A stretch of DNA of 64,000 bases. Origin: Candidatus Flexicrinis proximus (lineage in GTDB: Bacteria > Chloroflexota > Anaerolineae > Aggregatilineales > Phototrophicaceae). The stretch is taken from assembly GCA_016712885.1 (NCBI GenBank), contig JADJQF010000002.1:682001-746000 (forward strand), given 5' to 3'. The notes under the pieces are model-generated. The model made no database searches. It saw nothing but the letters and a program-made list of their open reading frames with translations, and had not been told where the DNA came from. The translations under genes were made by a program, and so were the position numbers. Shown here piece after piece: positions 44,686 through 52,385 of this stretch (within the stretch, counting starts at the first letter, position 1; each line of letters starts with the position of its first letter).

Positions 44686-45330
44686 CTACTCCCGCGTCGC
44701 GCGGCCCTGACCAATCAGGACTCGTATACCCGCAATGACGGTCGCGAGCGCAATTCCGAGGAGCAGCGCCCGCGCGCCCGCGTCAACAGGGACGGCGTTA
44801 AGCCATTCAACAATGCGCGCAACCGGTTGGAACGCCTGTATTGGCAGCGAACCAATCAATACAACAATTACTGTAAGGACAAATAACAGGCTCGTCCATG
44901 ACGGTCGGCGGTTCGAGATCGTCACCGCCCCATAAACCAGTGAAAACAGCACCAGCCCGGAAAACGCTGTCTCTAGCGCGATCTGCACGCCGTCCACGGC
45001 GGCTCGCTTCTCGTCGCCATAAGGAAGAATGCTGAAGCCTACGACTAGAACGAATGCCAATATAAGCAACGCGCTGTATAACGCTTGCCCGCTTCGGCGT
45101 GTGCGGCGCAAGTGCACGCCCAACAGGTTCACCACACCGACTAGCACGGCCACCGCGGCAACTACCCCCGCCGTCTGGACCAACAGTGCGGAAAGCCCTC
45201 CCACCTCAAAGCGGGAGACCAACCCGGAAATCGTGCCCAATTCGCCGCGGCCAAGTAATCCGAGCAGCGTCACGAAGGCGATTGCAATAGTTAACGCAGT
45301 GACTAAGACTGCGCCAGGTCGCAGGCGCAC
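44686..45330 (-). CDS. Polytopic membrane protein of unknown function
   Basis: I chose the GTG at 45330 because GGGAGG lies about 6 nt upstream and the codon follows the previous stop by one base. An upstream ATG at 45366 would overlap the neighbour by 35 nt. The 214-residue protein has about six helices (AVLVTALTIAIAFVTLLGLL; VQTAGVVAAVAVLVGVVNLL; LYSALLILAFVLVVGFSIL; TSLLFVLTVIVVLIGSLPI; RALLLGIALATVIAGIRVLI). No known motif is present. It shares the cluster with two other membrane proteins and lies 5 nt before the 1030-residue protein gene. Confidence 0.72.
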   Translation of the reverse strand: MRLRPGAVLVTALTIAIAFVTLLGLLGRGELGTISGLVSRFEVGGLSALLVQTAGVVAAVAVLVGVVNLLGVHLRRTRRSGQALYSALLILAFVLVVGFSILPYGDEKRAAVDGVQIALETAFSGLVLFSLVYGAVTISNRRPSWTSLLFVLTVIVVLIGSLPIQAFQPVARIVEWLNAVPVDAGARALLLGIALATVIAGIRVLIGQGRATRE

Positions 45331-45331
45331 A

Positions 45332-46090
45332 TCAGCCTCCCATATTGATAAGCCGATGAGCCGCAAGCGCGACCACCGCGACGATTAAGAGCCACCGCAG
45401 CATATCCAGTGCGACCGCTTCGCCCCTGCGCACCCCGCTGTTGCCCAGGTAGGCTGAGGCCTGGAAGATCTCTTCTCCAATTAACGCATGCTGCGAAAAA
45501 GCGAAGGCAACGGCCTGGCCGTCCAGTTGGTCGGATGCAGCAATTAGTACCGATCCCCGGCGAACACTCGCTTCAGAGATCAGTGCCAGTTCGGTCCCGA
45601 ATCGTCCGACAAGGACCTGAATTGAGGCGCGATCGCCGCTCACATAGGCGGTCATTGCGGCGGCATATGCCAGCGAACGCGGGCCAGGAGGTAGCCAGCG
45701 CACAGCGCCATACGGCGCGACTTTATCCTGTCTCCGGTACGCTTTTCGCACAGCATCGAACGCCAGGCTCAACCCCGTGCCGTCACTCACAGTCACGATG
45801 GGGTTTCGGTCGCCATAAGCGGCACGTACCACTGCCTGGAAGGCTACTTCTTCGGCGGCCAGGGCCAGCGCCGTCGATTCGCCGCCTAAACCCACAGAAC
45901 CCATACCAACCATCACGGTTCGCCCGGCTTCCACCGCCGACGCCGTCATCTCGTTCAAATCTGCATAGGCGGGTTGGTGGCGCAGAGTCACGATATCGCG
46001 CCGGCGGCGCACGAATTGAGGCACGACCACAGTAAGCACCAGGCCGAGCAGCAGGATCAGTATCGAAAGTACTTGTGTCGTCGTGTCCAA
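45332..46090 (-). CDS. DUF6754-like membrane protein
   Basis: A TTG at 46090 with GGAGGGG about 7 nt upstream gives 252 residues. The layout is an N-terminal helix (TQVLSILILLLGLVLTVVVP), a soluble alpha/beta domain and a C-terminal helix (LRWLLIVAVVALAAHRLI). The soluble part has VMVGMGSVGLGGESTALALA, PIVTVSDGTGLSLAFDAVRK, VRWLPPGPRSLAYAAAM and the acidic FGTELALISEASVRRGSVLI. These resemble a domain annotated DUF6754 in Chloroflexota. Function unknown. It is near the start of the cluster and may recruit or gate the other membrane components. Confidence 0.75.
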   Translation of the reverse strand: MDTTTQVLSILILLLGLVLTVVVPQFVRRRRDIVTLRHQPAYADLNEMTASAVEAGRTVMVGMGSVGLGGESTALALAAEEVAFQAVVRAAYGDRNPIVTVSDGTGLSLAFDAVRKAYRRQDKVAPYGAVRWLPPGPRSLAYAAAMTAYVSGDRASIQVLVGRFGTELALISEASVRRGSVLIAASDQLDGQAVAFAFSQHALIGEEIFQASAYLGNSGVRRGEAVALDMLRWLLIVAVVALAAHRLINMGG

Positions 46091-46112
46091 CCGTCCCCCC
46101 TCCGGGTGCGGG

Positions 46113-46352
46113 TCAGTCCTCGTCGAGCCATTGTCTGAGCCGATCCACGCCGCCGGGCCGCTCTAGCGTTTCGGCTAAATCGTCCAACGGGACATTCTGG
46201 CCAAACAGGCGTAACATCGGCTGGCCCAGGTAGATCGCCTGTGCCGCCAGCGGACCAAGTGCGCCGAGGGCATTCAGTGCAGTACGCGCCGCGCCTTCAA
46301 GGCCGCGCGCCTTCAGATCACCTATCCACAGGCGCAAGTGTTGATCGTCCAT
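46113..46352 (-). CDS. Small cytoplasmic protein, function unknown
   Basis: The ATG at 46352 gives 79 residues, MDDQHLRLWIGDLKARGLEG, with a hydrophobic middle (LGALGPLAAQAIYLGQPML) and a charged end (RLRQWLDED). The middle is short and may be an amphipathic helix instead of a membrane span. It resembles no family I recognise. It lies between tsaD (55 nt) and the DUF6754-like gene (22 nt), on the same strand, and is probably the first member of the unknown-function cluster. Confidence 0.6.
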   Translation of the reverse strand: MDDQHLRLWIGDLKARGLEGAARTALNALGALGPLAAQAIYLGQPMLRLFGQNVPLDDLAETLERPGGVDRLRQWLDED

Positions 46353-46407
46353 GCGGCATACTATAACACACCACGCGGGGCGCGCCATCAAAACGGCTAA
46401 ATTAGCC

Positions 46408-47475
46408 TTAAGATTGTGGATTTAGGCTCGACATTCGGGTCAGCGGCCACGTTGGCAGGACATCGAAATCAAGCGAATCGCGCTGGCCTGCCTGAAACCG
46501 GTAGTACCCTGCCGCCGCGATCATCGCGGCATTGTCGGTACACAAACTCAATGGCGGATAGCGCACCGGCAGTTTCGAGACCCGGCTCATCTCCATGCGC
46601 AGACGTGTATTAGCGCTCACGCCGCCGGCCATCAGGATTTCGGTCGCGCCATATTCGGTCGCGGCACGAACTGTCTTTTCGACCAGGCTGTCGACCAGCG
46701 CTTCCTGAAAACTCGCGGCAGCATCGTTGACCGATATGCCCGGTTTTAACAGAATATTCTTCTCACTCACGGGGGAATTCGTCTTGTCTGAGGCCAGCAC
46801 TGTCACGGCTCGCAAGACAGCGGTTTTCAGGCCGCTAAAACTAAAATCATAACTGGCATCGCGTTTCGCCCGGGGAAACTTGTACGAATCAGGCAGGCCT
46901 TTTTCGGCGGCCTTCTGAATGTTCGGACCGCCGGGAAATGGAAGCCCAAGGACTCGCCCGACTTTATCAAAGGCCTCTCCGGCAGCATCGTCCAGCGTGC
47001 CGCCAAGCCGCTCATACTGAGCGTGGTCGGTCATCAGAAGCAGCTCGGTGTGGCCGCCGCTCACAATCAGGACGACCGCCGGAAACGTGACCTCTTTGGG
47101 CGGTTGTGTCAGCCACAGCGAATAAACATGCCCTTCCAGATGGTTGATGCCTAGCAGAGGCTTGCCCGTCATCAGTGCCAGCCCTTTGGCATAGCTGATT
47201 CCCACCAGCAACGAGCCGACCAACCCCGGACCTCTTGTCACGGCAATGGCGTCCAGCATATCCGCGGTCATACCTGCTTCAATCAGCGCCTGCGCCACCA
47301 CCGCGCCGATCGCTTCGACATGCGCCCTGCTGGCGACCTCCGGGAAGACCCCGCCATATTGAGCGTGCAAATCGACTTGCGACGCGACGACGCTCGACGC
47401 TATCCGGCGTCCATTGACGACGACGGCCGCCGCAGTCTCATCACAGCTGGTTTCGATACCGAGAATACTGACCAT
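46408..47475 (-). CDS. tsaD: tRNA N6-adenosine threonylcarbamoyltransferase
   Basis: TsaD transfers the threonylcarbamoyl group to A37 of tRNAs reading ANN codons. The 355-residue protein has the ASKHA fold: ILGIETSCDETAAAVVVNGR, metal ligands in GINHLEGHVYSLWL (HxxxH), SGGHTELLLM, FDKVGRVLGLPFPGGPNI and the late loop LMAGGVSANTRLR followed by PLSLCTDNAAMIAAAG. The length and motif order are normal. The start at 47475 is an ATG with GGTGAC just upstream. It may be the upstream gene of the unknown-function cluster by readthrough, though a functional link is unlikely. Confidence 0.97.
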   Translation of the reverse strand: MVSILGIETSCDETAAAVVVNGRRIASSVVASQVDLHAQYGGVFPEVASRAHVEAIGAVVAQALIEAGMTADMLDAIAVTRGPGLVGSLLVGISYAKGLALMTGKPLLGINHLEGHVYSLWLTQPPKEVTFPAVVLIVSGGHTELLLMTDHAQYERLGGTLDDAAGEAFDKVGRVLGLPFPGGPNIQKAAEKGLPDSYKFPRAKRDASYDFSFSGLKTAVLRAVTVLASDKTNSPVSEKNILLKPGISVNDAAASFQEALVDSLVEKTVRAATEYGATEILMAGGVSANTRLRMEMSRVSKLPVRYPPLSLCTDNAAMIAAAGYYRFQAGQRDSLDFDVLPTWPLTRMSSLNPQS

Positions 47476-47541
47476 TTGTCACCTTACCTACCCTTGCGGG
47501 AAGATTGTACAATGCGCGCGGTAGAATTGGGACTGTGCTCC

Positions 47542-48048
47542 ATGACCAACCCCTCACTGATGCGTGAACTCGATTTCTCTGCTGCGGATCTTGCCGCAAA
47601 TCGCGACGGACAACTAAGCGAAACACAAGTCAACCGGTTGAGGCTGCAGCGTAACCGCGCAGCGGCAGCAGGGCTCGGAATTCTCTTTGTACTCGCCCTG
47701 GTAGCCAGTATCTGTATTTTCGCAGGTACGCGCGGGTCCGGCATTCTGCTGGTCATCGGCCTGGGCCTAACGATCGTCTCAGCCGTTGTAATGAGTATGT
47801 TCGCGCGCTATTTGCTTAGGTTGTCGGCAGACATCCGCGAGAGCAAAACGAGCGCATTCTCCGGAACGCTGGAACGGATCATCAAGCCGGTCAATCGCCG
47901 CGTGGCGACCTACCTGCTGCGCGTCGGTGGTGCAGAATTTTCCGTCACCAAAGACGTTTTTAAGGTATTCGAGCACGAGACGGCCTATACCCTGTATCGT
48001 GCGAAATTCACCGGCATGCTCCTGAGCGCCGAAGAATCAGCGGATTGA
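47542..48048 (+). CDS. Two-helix membrane protein of unknown function
   Basis: This 168-residue protein from the ATG at 47542 could also start at an ATG at 47512. A charged helix (LSETQVNRLRLQRNRAAAA) precedes two membrane segments (GLGILFVLALVASICIFAG and ILLVIGLGLTIVSAVVMSM). A soluble beta-rich C-terminal part of about 85 residues follows (RRVATYLLRVGGAEFSVTKD, then TAYTLYRAKFTGMLLSAEE). This fits a small membrane-anchored domain on the cytoplasmic face. No catalytic motif is visible. It is divergent from tsaD and convergent with the acetyltransferase gene (4-nt gap). Confidence 0.65.
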   Translation: MTNPSLMRELDFSAADLAANRDGQLSETQVNRLRLQRNRAAAAGLGILFVLALVASICIFAGTRGSGILLVIGLGLTIVSAVVMSMFARYLLRLSADIRESKTSAFSGTLERIIKPVNRRVATYLLRVGGAEFSVTKDVFKVFEHETAYTLYRAKFTGMLLSAEESAD

Positions 48049-48052
48049 TCGC

Positions 48053-48511
48053 TTAAAGCGATAGTCGCAACCGTAGCCAATGTGTGGCCGATTCGTGCAG
48101 AGGGTCGCTCCGGAAGCCCAGTGACGAATAAAAAGCGGCGCCTTCCTCGGTCATCGTCCGCAGCGTCAGCAGCCCGAACCGGCCTCTCGCATGTTCAATC
48201 AGCGCCGCCATTAGCCGGCGCCCCACCCCGGAGCGGCGGTAACCTTTGGCCACATATACATGGCGAATGCGTGCCACGCCTGCGATATCGACATACGGAT
48301 CGCGGTGCAATCCTCCAATAGCGACTAATTCCTCGCCATCGAATACGCCGAACAGGACGGACCCTTCGGAATCGAAGCGGTTTTCGCCGGATGCATACTC
48401 ATCCCATAAGCGGCGCACAAAATTATGCCCTTCTGTCTCGCTGGCAATGATCAACGGCGTAATCTGCTCAACCGTCAGTGTTCCGATGGCGCGAATGGCC
48501 AATGGGTGCAT
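48053..48511 (-). CDS. GNAT-family N-acetyltransferase
   Basis: This protein has 152 residues from the ATG at 48511, with GAGG about 10 nt upstream; an ATG at 48526 has no ribosome site. The GNAT core is clear: VAIGGLHRDPY, RIRHVYVAKGYRRSGVGRRL (strand 4 and the acetyl-CoA pyrophosphate loop R-x-x-G-V-G), LTLRTMTEEGAAFYSSLGFR. The Q/R-x-x-G-x-G/A motif is intact. The acceptor is unknown. It stands alone in its orientation. Confidence 0.85.
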   Translation of the reverse strand: MHPLAIRAIGTLTVEQITPLIIASETEGHNFVRRLWDEYASGENRFDSEGSVLFGVFDGEELVAIGGLHRDPYVDIAGVARIRHVYVAKGYRRSGVGRRLMAALIEHARGRFGLLTLRTMTEEGAAFYSSLGFRSDPLHESATHWLRLRLSL

Positions 48512-48763
48512 GCTAACAGGCCTCATCCGGCAAACGATTTACTTTCCGAGCTTAAATTTTCTCCGCAGAGCACCGCACATCCTGTAGTGCTCCTGCATTT
48601 CCACAGTACACCATGAACATGCGAACCGGATAAGCCGAAAAACCAGGTGGATAAAGGCGCGCGTTTCCGGTCTTTGGTCCAAGGGCTAAATGCTCCCTCA
48701 GTGCAGCCACAACACGCTATAGCTGAAGACAGAAAACTGATGACAAATCGTTGGTGGTTTATT

Positions 48764-49258
48764 CTATTCCAGCGCCAGCAGCTGCTGATCGCGTTCCACA
48801 ACATCGCCCTTCTTCACGAAGACTTCGCGTACTGTGCCGTCACTCGGCGCAGCTACGCGAATCTCCATTTTCATCGCTTCGAGGATGATCAACGGCTGAC
48901 CGGCCATCACCGCAGTGCCCGCCTCCACCAATACCTCAACGACCTGTCCCGGCATTTGTGCAGTGAGCTTACCCTCGCCGTAGCCCGTACCGCTCTTGCG
49001 ACGGCTGGAGGGTTCAGCGACTTTCAGCGCGTAGGCTGGGCCGCCCATGACCTGTGCAAACCGCCGCGGTCCGTCGTGTGCTGTGTAAGCGTAAATGCGC
49101 CGGCCGCCGTGTTCCAAAGTCCATTCGCCCTCTGCATCCTGCGTCGCAGTCAGCTCGTACGTCCTGTCGCCAATCGTCGCGGTCACCGCGCCATCCGGCT
49201 TGCGTTCCAGCGTGATCTTGACGGTACCTTGCCCGGTTTGATACGTGACTTCAGACAT
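48764..49258 (-). CDS. Biotin carboxyl carrier-type protein
   Basis: This 164-residue protein has a C-terminal biotinyl domain with the biotinylation motif ILEAMKMEIRVAAPSDG (Lys near residue 133) and GTVREVFVKKGDVVERDQQL. The N-terminal 80 residues form a small domain (TVKITLERKPDGAVTATIGD, GRRIYAYTAHDGPRRFAQVM), like the N-terminus of acyl-CoA or pyruvate carboxylase biotin subunits. No biotin carboxylase or carboxyltransferase gene is adjacent, so its partners are encoded elsewhere. The short linker KVAEPSSRRKSGTGYGEG separates the domains. Confidence 0.88.
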   Translation of the reverse strand: MSEVTYQTGQGTVKITLERKPDGAVTATIGDRTYELTATQDAEGEWTLEHGGRRIYAYTAHDGPRRFAQVMGGPAYALKVAEPSSRRKSGTGYGEGKLTAQMPGQVVEVLVEAGTAVMAGQPLIILEAMKMEIRVAAPSDGTVREVFVKKGDVVERDQQLLALE

Positions 49259-49425
49259 AAGTCATCCACTTCTATTCCGATAAAGCGCGCGCATATCTTA
49301 TGCAGACGACAAACTAATCCGAATGGTTCCAAAATGCCCAATCTCTTGGCGATTATACTGCACATAACTGGTGTTTTGATCTGGTCGCATGGCATCGTTT
49401 GCAGTACAATCACAAGTTCGGTTGT

Positions 49426-49439
49426 CGAACAGAAGTTCG
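49426..49439 (+). promoter_or_regulatory. LexA (SOS) operator upstream of uvrB
   Basis: CGAACAGAAGTTCG matches the Gram-positive/Chloroflexota-type LexA box CGAAC-N4-GTTCG exactly, with perfect 5-bp half-sites. It lies 22 nt before the uvrB ATG and 15 nt downstream of a TACAAT -10 candidate (49405-49410), a position where LexA would block transcription. Confidence 0.85.
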
Positions 49440-49460
49440 TCTTTTGCGGGAGGACTCTCA

Positions 49461-51533
49461 ATGGCCCAGCAGTTCCAACTCGTATCCGATTACCAGCCCA
49501 CAGGCGATCAGCCAGCGGCTATCGAAGGCCTGGTTCAGGGCGTGAAAGACGGCCATCGCCATCAGACTCTCCTGGGCGCAACCGGCACCGGCAAAACCTA
49601 TACCGTCGCCAATCTGGTCCAGCAGCTTCAGCGTCCGACACTGGTGTTGGCACATAACAAGACCCTTGCCGCGCAGCTCTACGCTGAATTCAAGGAGTTC
49701 TTCCCCAAAAACGCCGTCGAATACTATGTTAGCTACTACGACTACTATCAACCAGAGAGCTACGTTCCGCGCTACGACCTCTACATCGAGAAACAGACCC
49801 AGATCAATGATCACATCGAGCGCCTGCGCGTTGCTGCTAAAGCGGCGCTTCTCAGCCGGAGCGACGTGCTGATTGTCGCCTCCGTTTCCTGCATTTATGG
49901 CACCGGCGACCCTGAGACCTGGGGGAAATATATCCTGGAACTGCGCGTGGGCGACTCCATGCGCCGCGAGGCCATCCTGCGCCGCCTCGTCCAGCTACAG
50001 TATTCCCGAAACGACATGGATCTGGCGCCTGGCTCCTTCCGCGTACGTGGCGATACCCTCGAAATCCACCCGTTCTACGAGGACGCAGCCTACCGTATCC
50101 AGATGTTCGATGACGACATTGAGCGCATCCTGCGGTTTGACCCCCTGACAGGCGAACTGCTGGCGGATCAGCCGGTTGTAGTCGTGTTTCCCGCGACACA
50201 ATTTGTTGCCGATCAGGATAAACTGCGTGCTGGCATCAATCAGATCGAAGAGGAACTCGAACAGCAGGTCAGGTTTTTCAAAGACCAGGGCAAGCTGGTT
50301 GAAGCACAACGCCTGGAGCAGCGCACCCGCTACGACCTCGAAATGCTGCGTGAAGTCGGGTTTACCGGCGGCATTGAGAACTACTCCCGCCATCTTGAGA
50401 ACCGGCCACCGGGCAGTCCGCCTCACACCCTCGTTGACTATTTTCCCGACGATTTCCTGCTCGTCATCGACGAGTCGCACATGACCATGCCGCAGATTCG
50501 CGGCATGTACAACGGAGACCAGGCGCGCAAGCAAGTGCTGGTCGATTATGGTTTCCGTTTGCCAAGTGCCATGGACAACCGGCCGCTCCAGCTTCAGGAA
50601 TTCGAGGCGCGCATGGGCTATACCATCTATACCACCGCGACTCCCGCCGTCTACGAAAAAACTCACAGCACCAACGTTGTCCAGCAAATCATCCGTCCGA
50701 CGGGTATTCTCGATCCGCTTGTCGAGGTACGCCCCGTCGCGGGTCAGATCGACGATATTCTGCAGGAAGTCGCTGCCCGGGTGAAAAAAGGACAGCGCGC
50801 CTTGATTACCACCTTCACGCAGCGCATGTCCGAGGAACTTGCCGGCTACTTCAACGAAACCGGGATCAAAGCGCACTACCTGCACGCCGAGGTGGAAACG
50901 TTGGAACGCGTCGAGATCCTGCGCGACCTGCGGATGGGCGTCTATGATGTTATCGTGGGCATCAACCTGCTGCGCGAAGGGATTGACCTGCCGGAAGTAT
51001 CGCTGGTTTGCATCCTGGATGCTGATAAAGAAGGCTTCCTGAGAAGCGCCTCAGCCCTGATCCAGACGATTGGACGCGCCGCCCGTCACATCGAAGGCAA
51101 GGTCATTCTCTACGGCAACGTCATGACCGACAGCATGAAGGCGGCGATCTCTGAGACCGAGCGCCGTCGCGCCATTCAGGACGCCCACAACAAAGCGCGG
51201 GGCATCACCCCGGTCAGTATCGTGAAGCAGATCCGCGATCTGACCGATCGGGTCAGGATCATGGCCGCCGATGAGAGTGGACAGTCCCTCGCCATGGAAA
51301 AGCCCGATATGGGCGCGATGGCCAAGGCTGAACTGCATAAGCTGGCGAAGGAGCTCGAACGCGAGATGAAGACCGCTTCACTGAATCTTGAGTTCGAAAA
51401 AGCGGCGGCTCTGCGCGACCAGTTGTTCGAGCTGCGCGGCATGCTGGCGCTCAAAGACTCGGACGATCTGATACTGGCAGGCGAACACCCGGAGAAGCGC
51501 GCAGCCGGAGAAACGCGCCGTCGCGGGCGTTAA
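49461..51533 (+). CDS. uvrB: UvrABC system protein B
   Basis: This damage-recognition helicase-like protein of nucleotide excision repair has 690 residues from the ATG at 49461, 6 nt after GGGAGGA; an ATG upstream at 49389 is not needed. Motifs: Walker A LLGATGTGKTYT, the beta-hairpin region YYDYYQPESYVPRYDLYIEK, DEEAH-type VIDESHMTMPQIRGMY, helicase motif VGINLLREGIDLPEVSL, QTIGRAARH, and a C-terminal UVR motif (LEREMKTASLNLEFEKAAAL). The length matches the family. A LexA box directly upstream indicates SOS induction. Confidence 0.98.
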   Translation: MAQQFQLVSDYQPTGDQPAAIEGLVQGVKDGHRHQTLLGATGTGKTYTVANLVQQLQRPTLVLAHNKTLAAQLYAEFKEFFPKNAVEYYVSYYDYYQPESYVPRYDLYIEKQTQINDHIERLRVAAKAALLSRSDVLIVASVSCIYGTGDPETWGKYILELRVGDSMRREAILRRLVQLQYSRNDMDLAPGSFRVRGDTLEIHPFYEDAAYRIQMFDDDIERILRFDPLTGELLADQPVVVVFPATQFVADQDKLRAGINQIEEELEQQVRFFKDQGKLVEAQRLEQRTRYDLEMLREVGFTGGIENYSRHLENRPPGSPPHTLVDYFPDDFLLVIDESHMTMPQIRGMYNGDQARKQVLVDYGFRLPSAMDNRPLQLQEFEARMGYTIYTTATPAVYEKTHSTNVVQQIIRPTGILDPLVEVRPVAGQIDDILQEVAARVKKGQRALITTFTQRMSEELAGYFNETGIKAHYLHAEVETLERVEILRDLRMGVYDVIVGINLLREGIDLPEVSLVCILDADKEGFLRSASALIQTIGRAARHIEGKVILYGNVMTDSMKAAISETERRRAIQDAHNKARGITPVSIVKQIRDLTDRVRIMAADESGQSLAMEKPDMGAMAKAELHKLAKELEREMKTASLNLEFEKAAALRDQLFELRGMLALKDSDDLILAGEHPEKRAAGETRRRGR

Positions 51534-51563
51534 CCCTTGCTCACAAACCGTCAGACACTGATA

Positions 51564-51983
51564 ATGTCGCCTATGCGCATTCAACTCAATCTGACACGAC
51601 TTTGCCTCATCTTGTTCGGCCTGTTCGGTCTGACGTCCTGTACGCTTACCGAAGTGCCGCCGACTATAGTCCCGACGCCGGATATTCCGCGCGTACGCTT
51701 TCTGTTCCCGGAAAACAACGCGCGTATCATTCAAAACGCCGAAATTACGGTGGATATCGTAGCCGAAGATGGCTCGGCAGGCATCTCGCGCGTGGAATTC
51801 CTGGTGGATAACATCAAGATCAACGAGGGCGCCCCATCCGCGGGGAGCGAACCAGTTTTCCGCGCCGCGATGAATTGGATCGCCGGGAATTTGGGCGGTC
51901 ATACCCTGCATGCGATTGCCTATCGCGCCGATGGTACACGCAGCGACGAGGCGATCATCCTTGTCGAAGTCGTAGAACGTTAA
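51564..51983 (+). CDS. Lipoprotein with Ig-like domain
   Basis: This 139-residue protein starts at an ATG at 51564 (or 51573). A lipoprotein signal TRLCLILFGLFGLTSC ends in the lipobox LTSC, with the mature start CTLTEVPPTIVPTPDIP. The rest, about 100 residues, looks like a bacterial Ig-type fold (RVRFLFPENNARIIQNAEIT, EDGSAGISRVEFLVDNIK, LHAIAYRADGTRSDEAIILV). Such domains decorate surface lipoproteins. It is the first of three small plus-strand genes following uvrB. The gap from the uvrB stop is only 30 nt, so it may be cotranscribed. Confidence 0.75.
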   Translation: MSPMRIQLNLTRLCLILFGLFGLTSCTLTEVPPTIVPTPDIPRVRFLFPENNARIIQNAEITVDIVAEDGSAGISRVEFLVDNIKINEGAPSAGSEPVFRAAMNWIAGNLGGHTLHAIAYRADGTRSDEAIILVEVVER

Positions 51984-52002
51984 ATCGTACGACGGAGAAA
52001 GC

Positions 52003-52383
52003 ATGTCATTCCTGCAGCGGCTGAGCTACCGCCCCAATCTCGACGGAATCAACGAGCGCGAGCGTGAAACCCTTACTCGCGCGTTTGACCCTGCCAGCAC
52101 CGACGTCGTGATCAATGGAGACGCCGTGCAGTGGTCAACGATCGATGAAGTCGAAGTCGCGCTGGCGGCGCGCAGTCGTGGCGCAGCTGGTTGGTTCGTC
52201 CGCAATCTGGTCATGACCGGTGAACGCTATCACGTCGCCTTTTACTTTGGCCGCGAAGAGCAAGTGCTGCCCAACCTCACCCGAGTCGCGGCGGAGTATG
52301 TCGTAAAGACCGTGGCCTTCTATGCTCCAAAGCAGGTGCGCTACACGGGACCTGACGGCTTCGCACCAACCATCGAGATTTAA
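52003..52383 (+). CDS. Conserved-looking small cytoplasmic protein
   Basis: This 126-residue protein follows the ribosome site ACGGAGAAAG. I do not recognise a family. It has no signal peptide or membrane segment, mixed alpha/beta content and a conserved-looking core (NGDAVQWSTIDEVEVALAAR, then GWFVRNLVMTGERYHVAFYF and VVKTVAFYAPKQVRYTGPDG). It starts 19 nt after the lipoprotein gene and ends 2 nt before the next gene's GTG, so it belongs to the same transcript. Confidence 0.65.
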   Translation: MSFLQRLSYRPNLDGINERERETLTRAFDPASTDVVINGDAVQWSTIDEVEVALAARSRGAAGWFVRNLVMTGERYHVAFYFGREEQVLPNLTRVAAEYVVKTVAFYAPKQVRYTGPDGFAPTIEI

Positions 52384-52385
52384 GA

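Noticed and set aside
48527..48763. Possible small gene between the acetyltransferase and the biotin carrier gene
   Set aside because: Open frames here have no ribosome site and the translations look non-coding.
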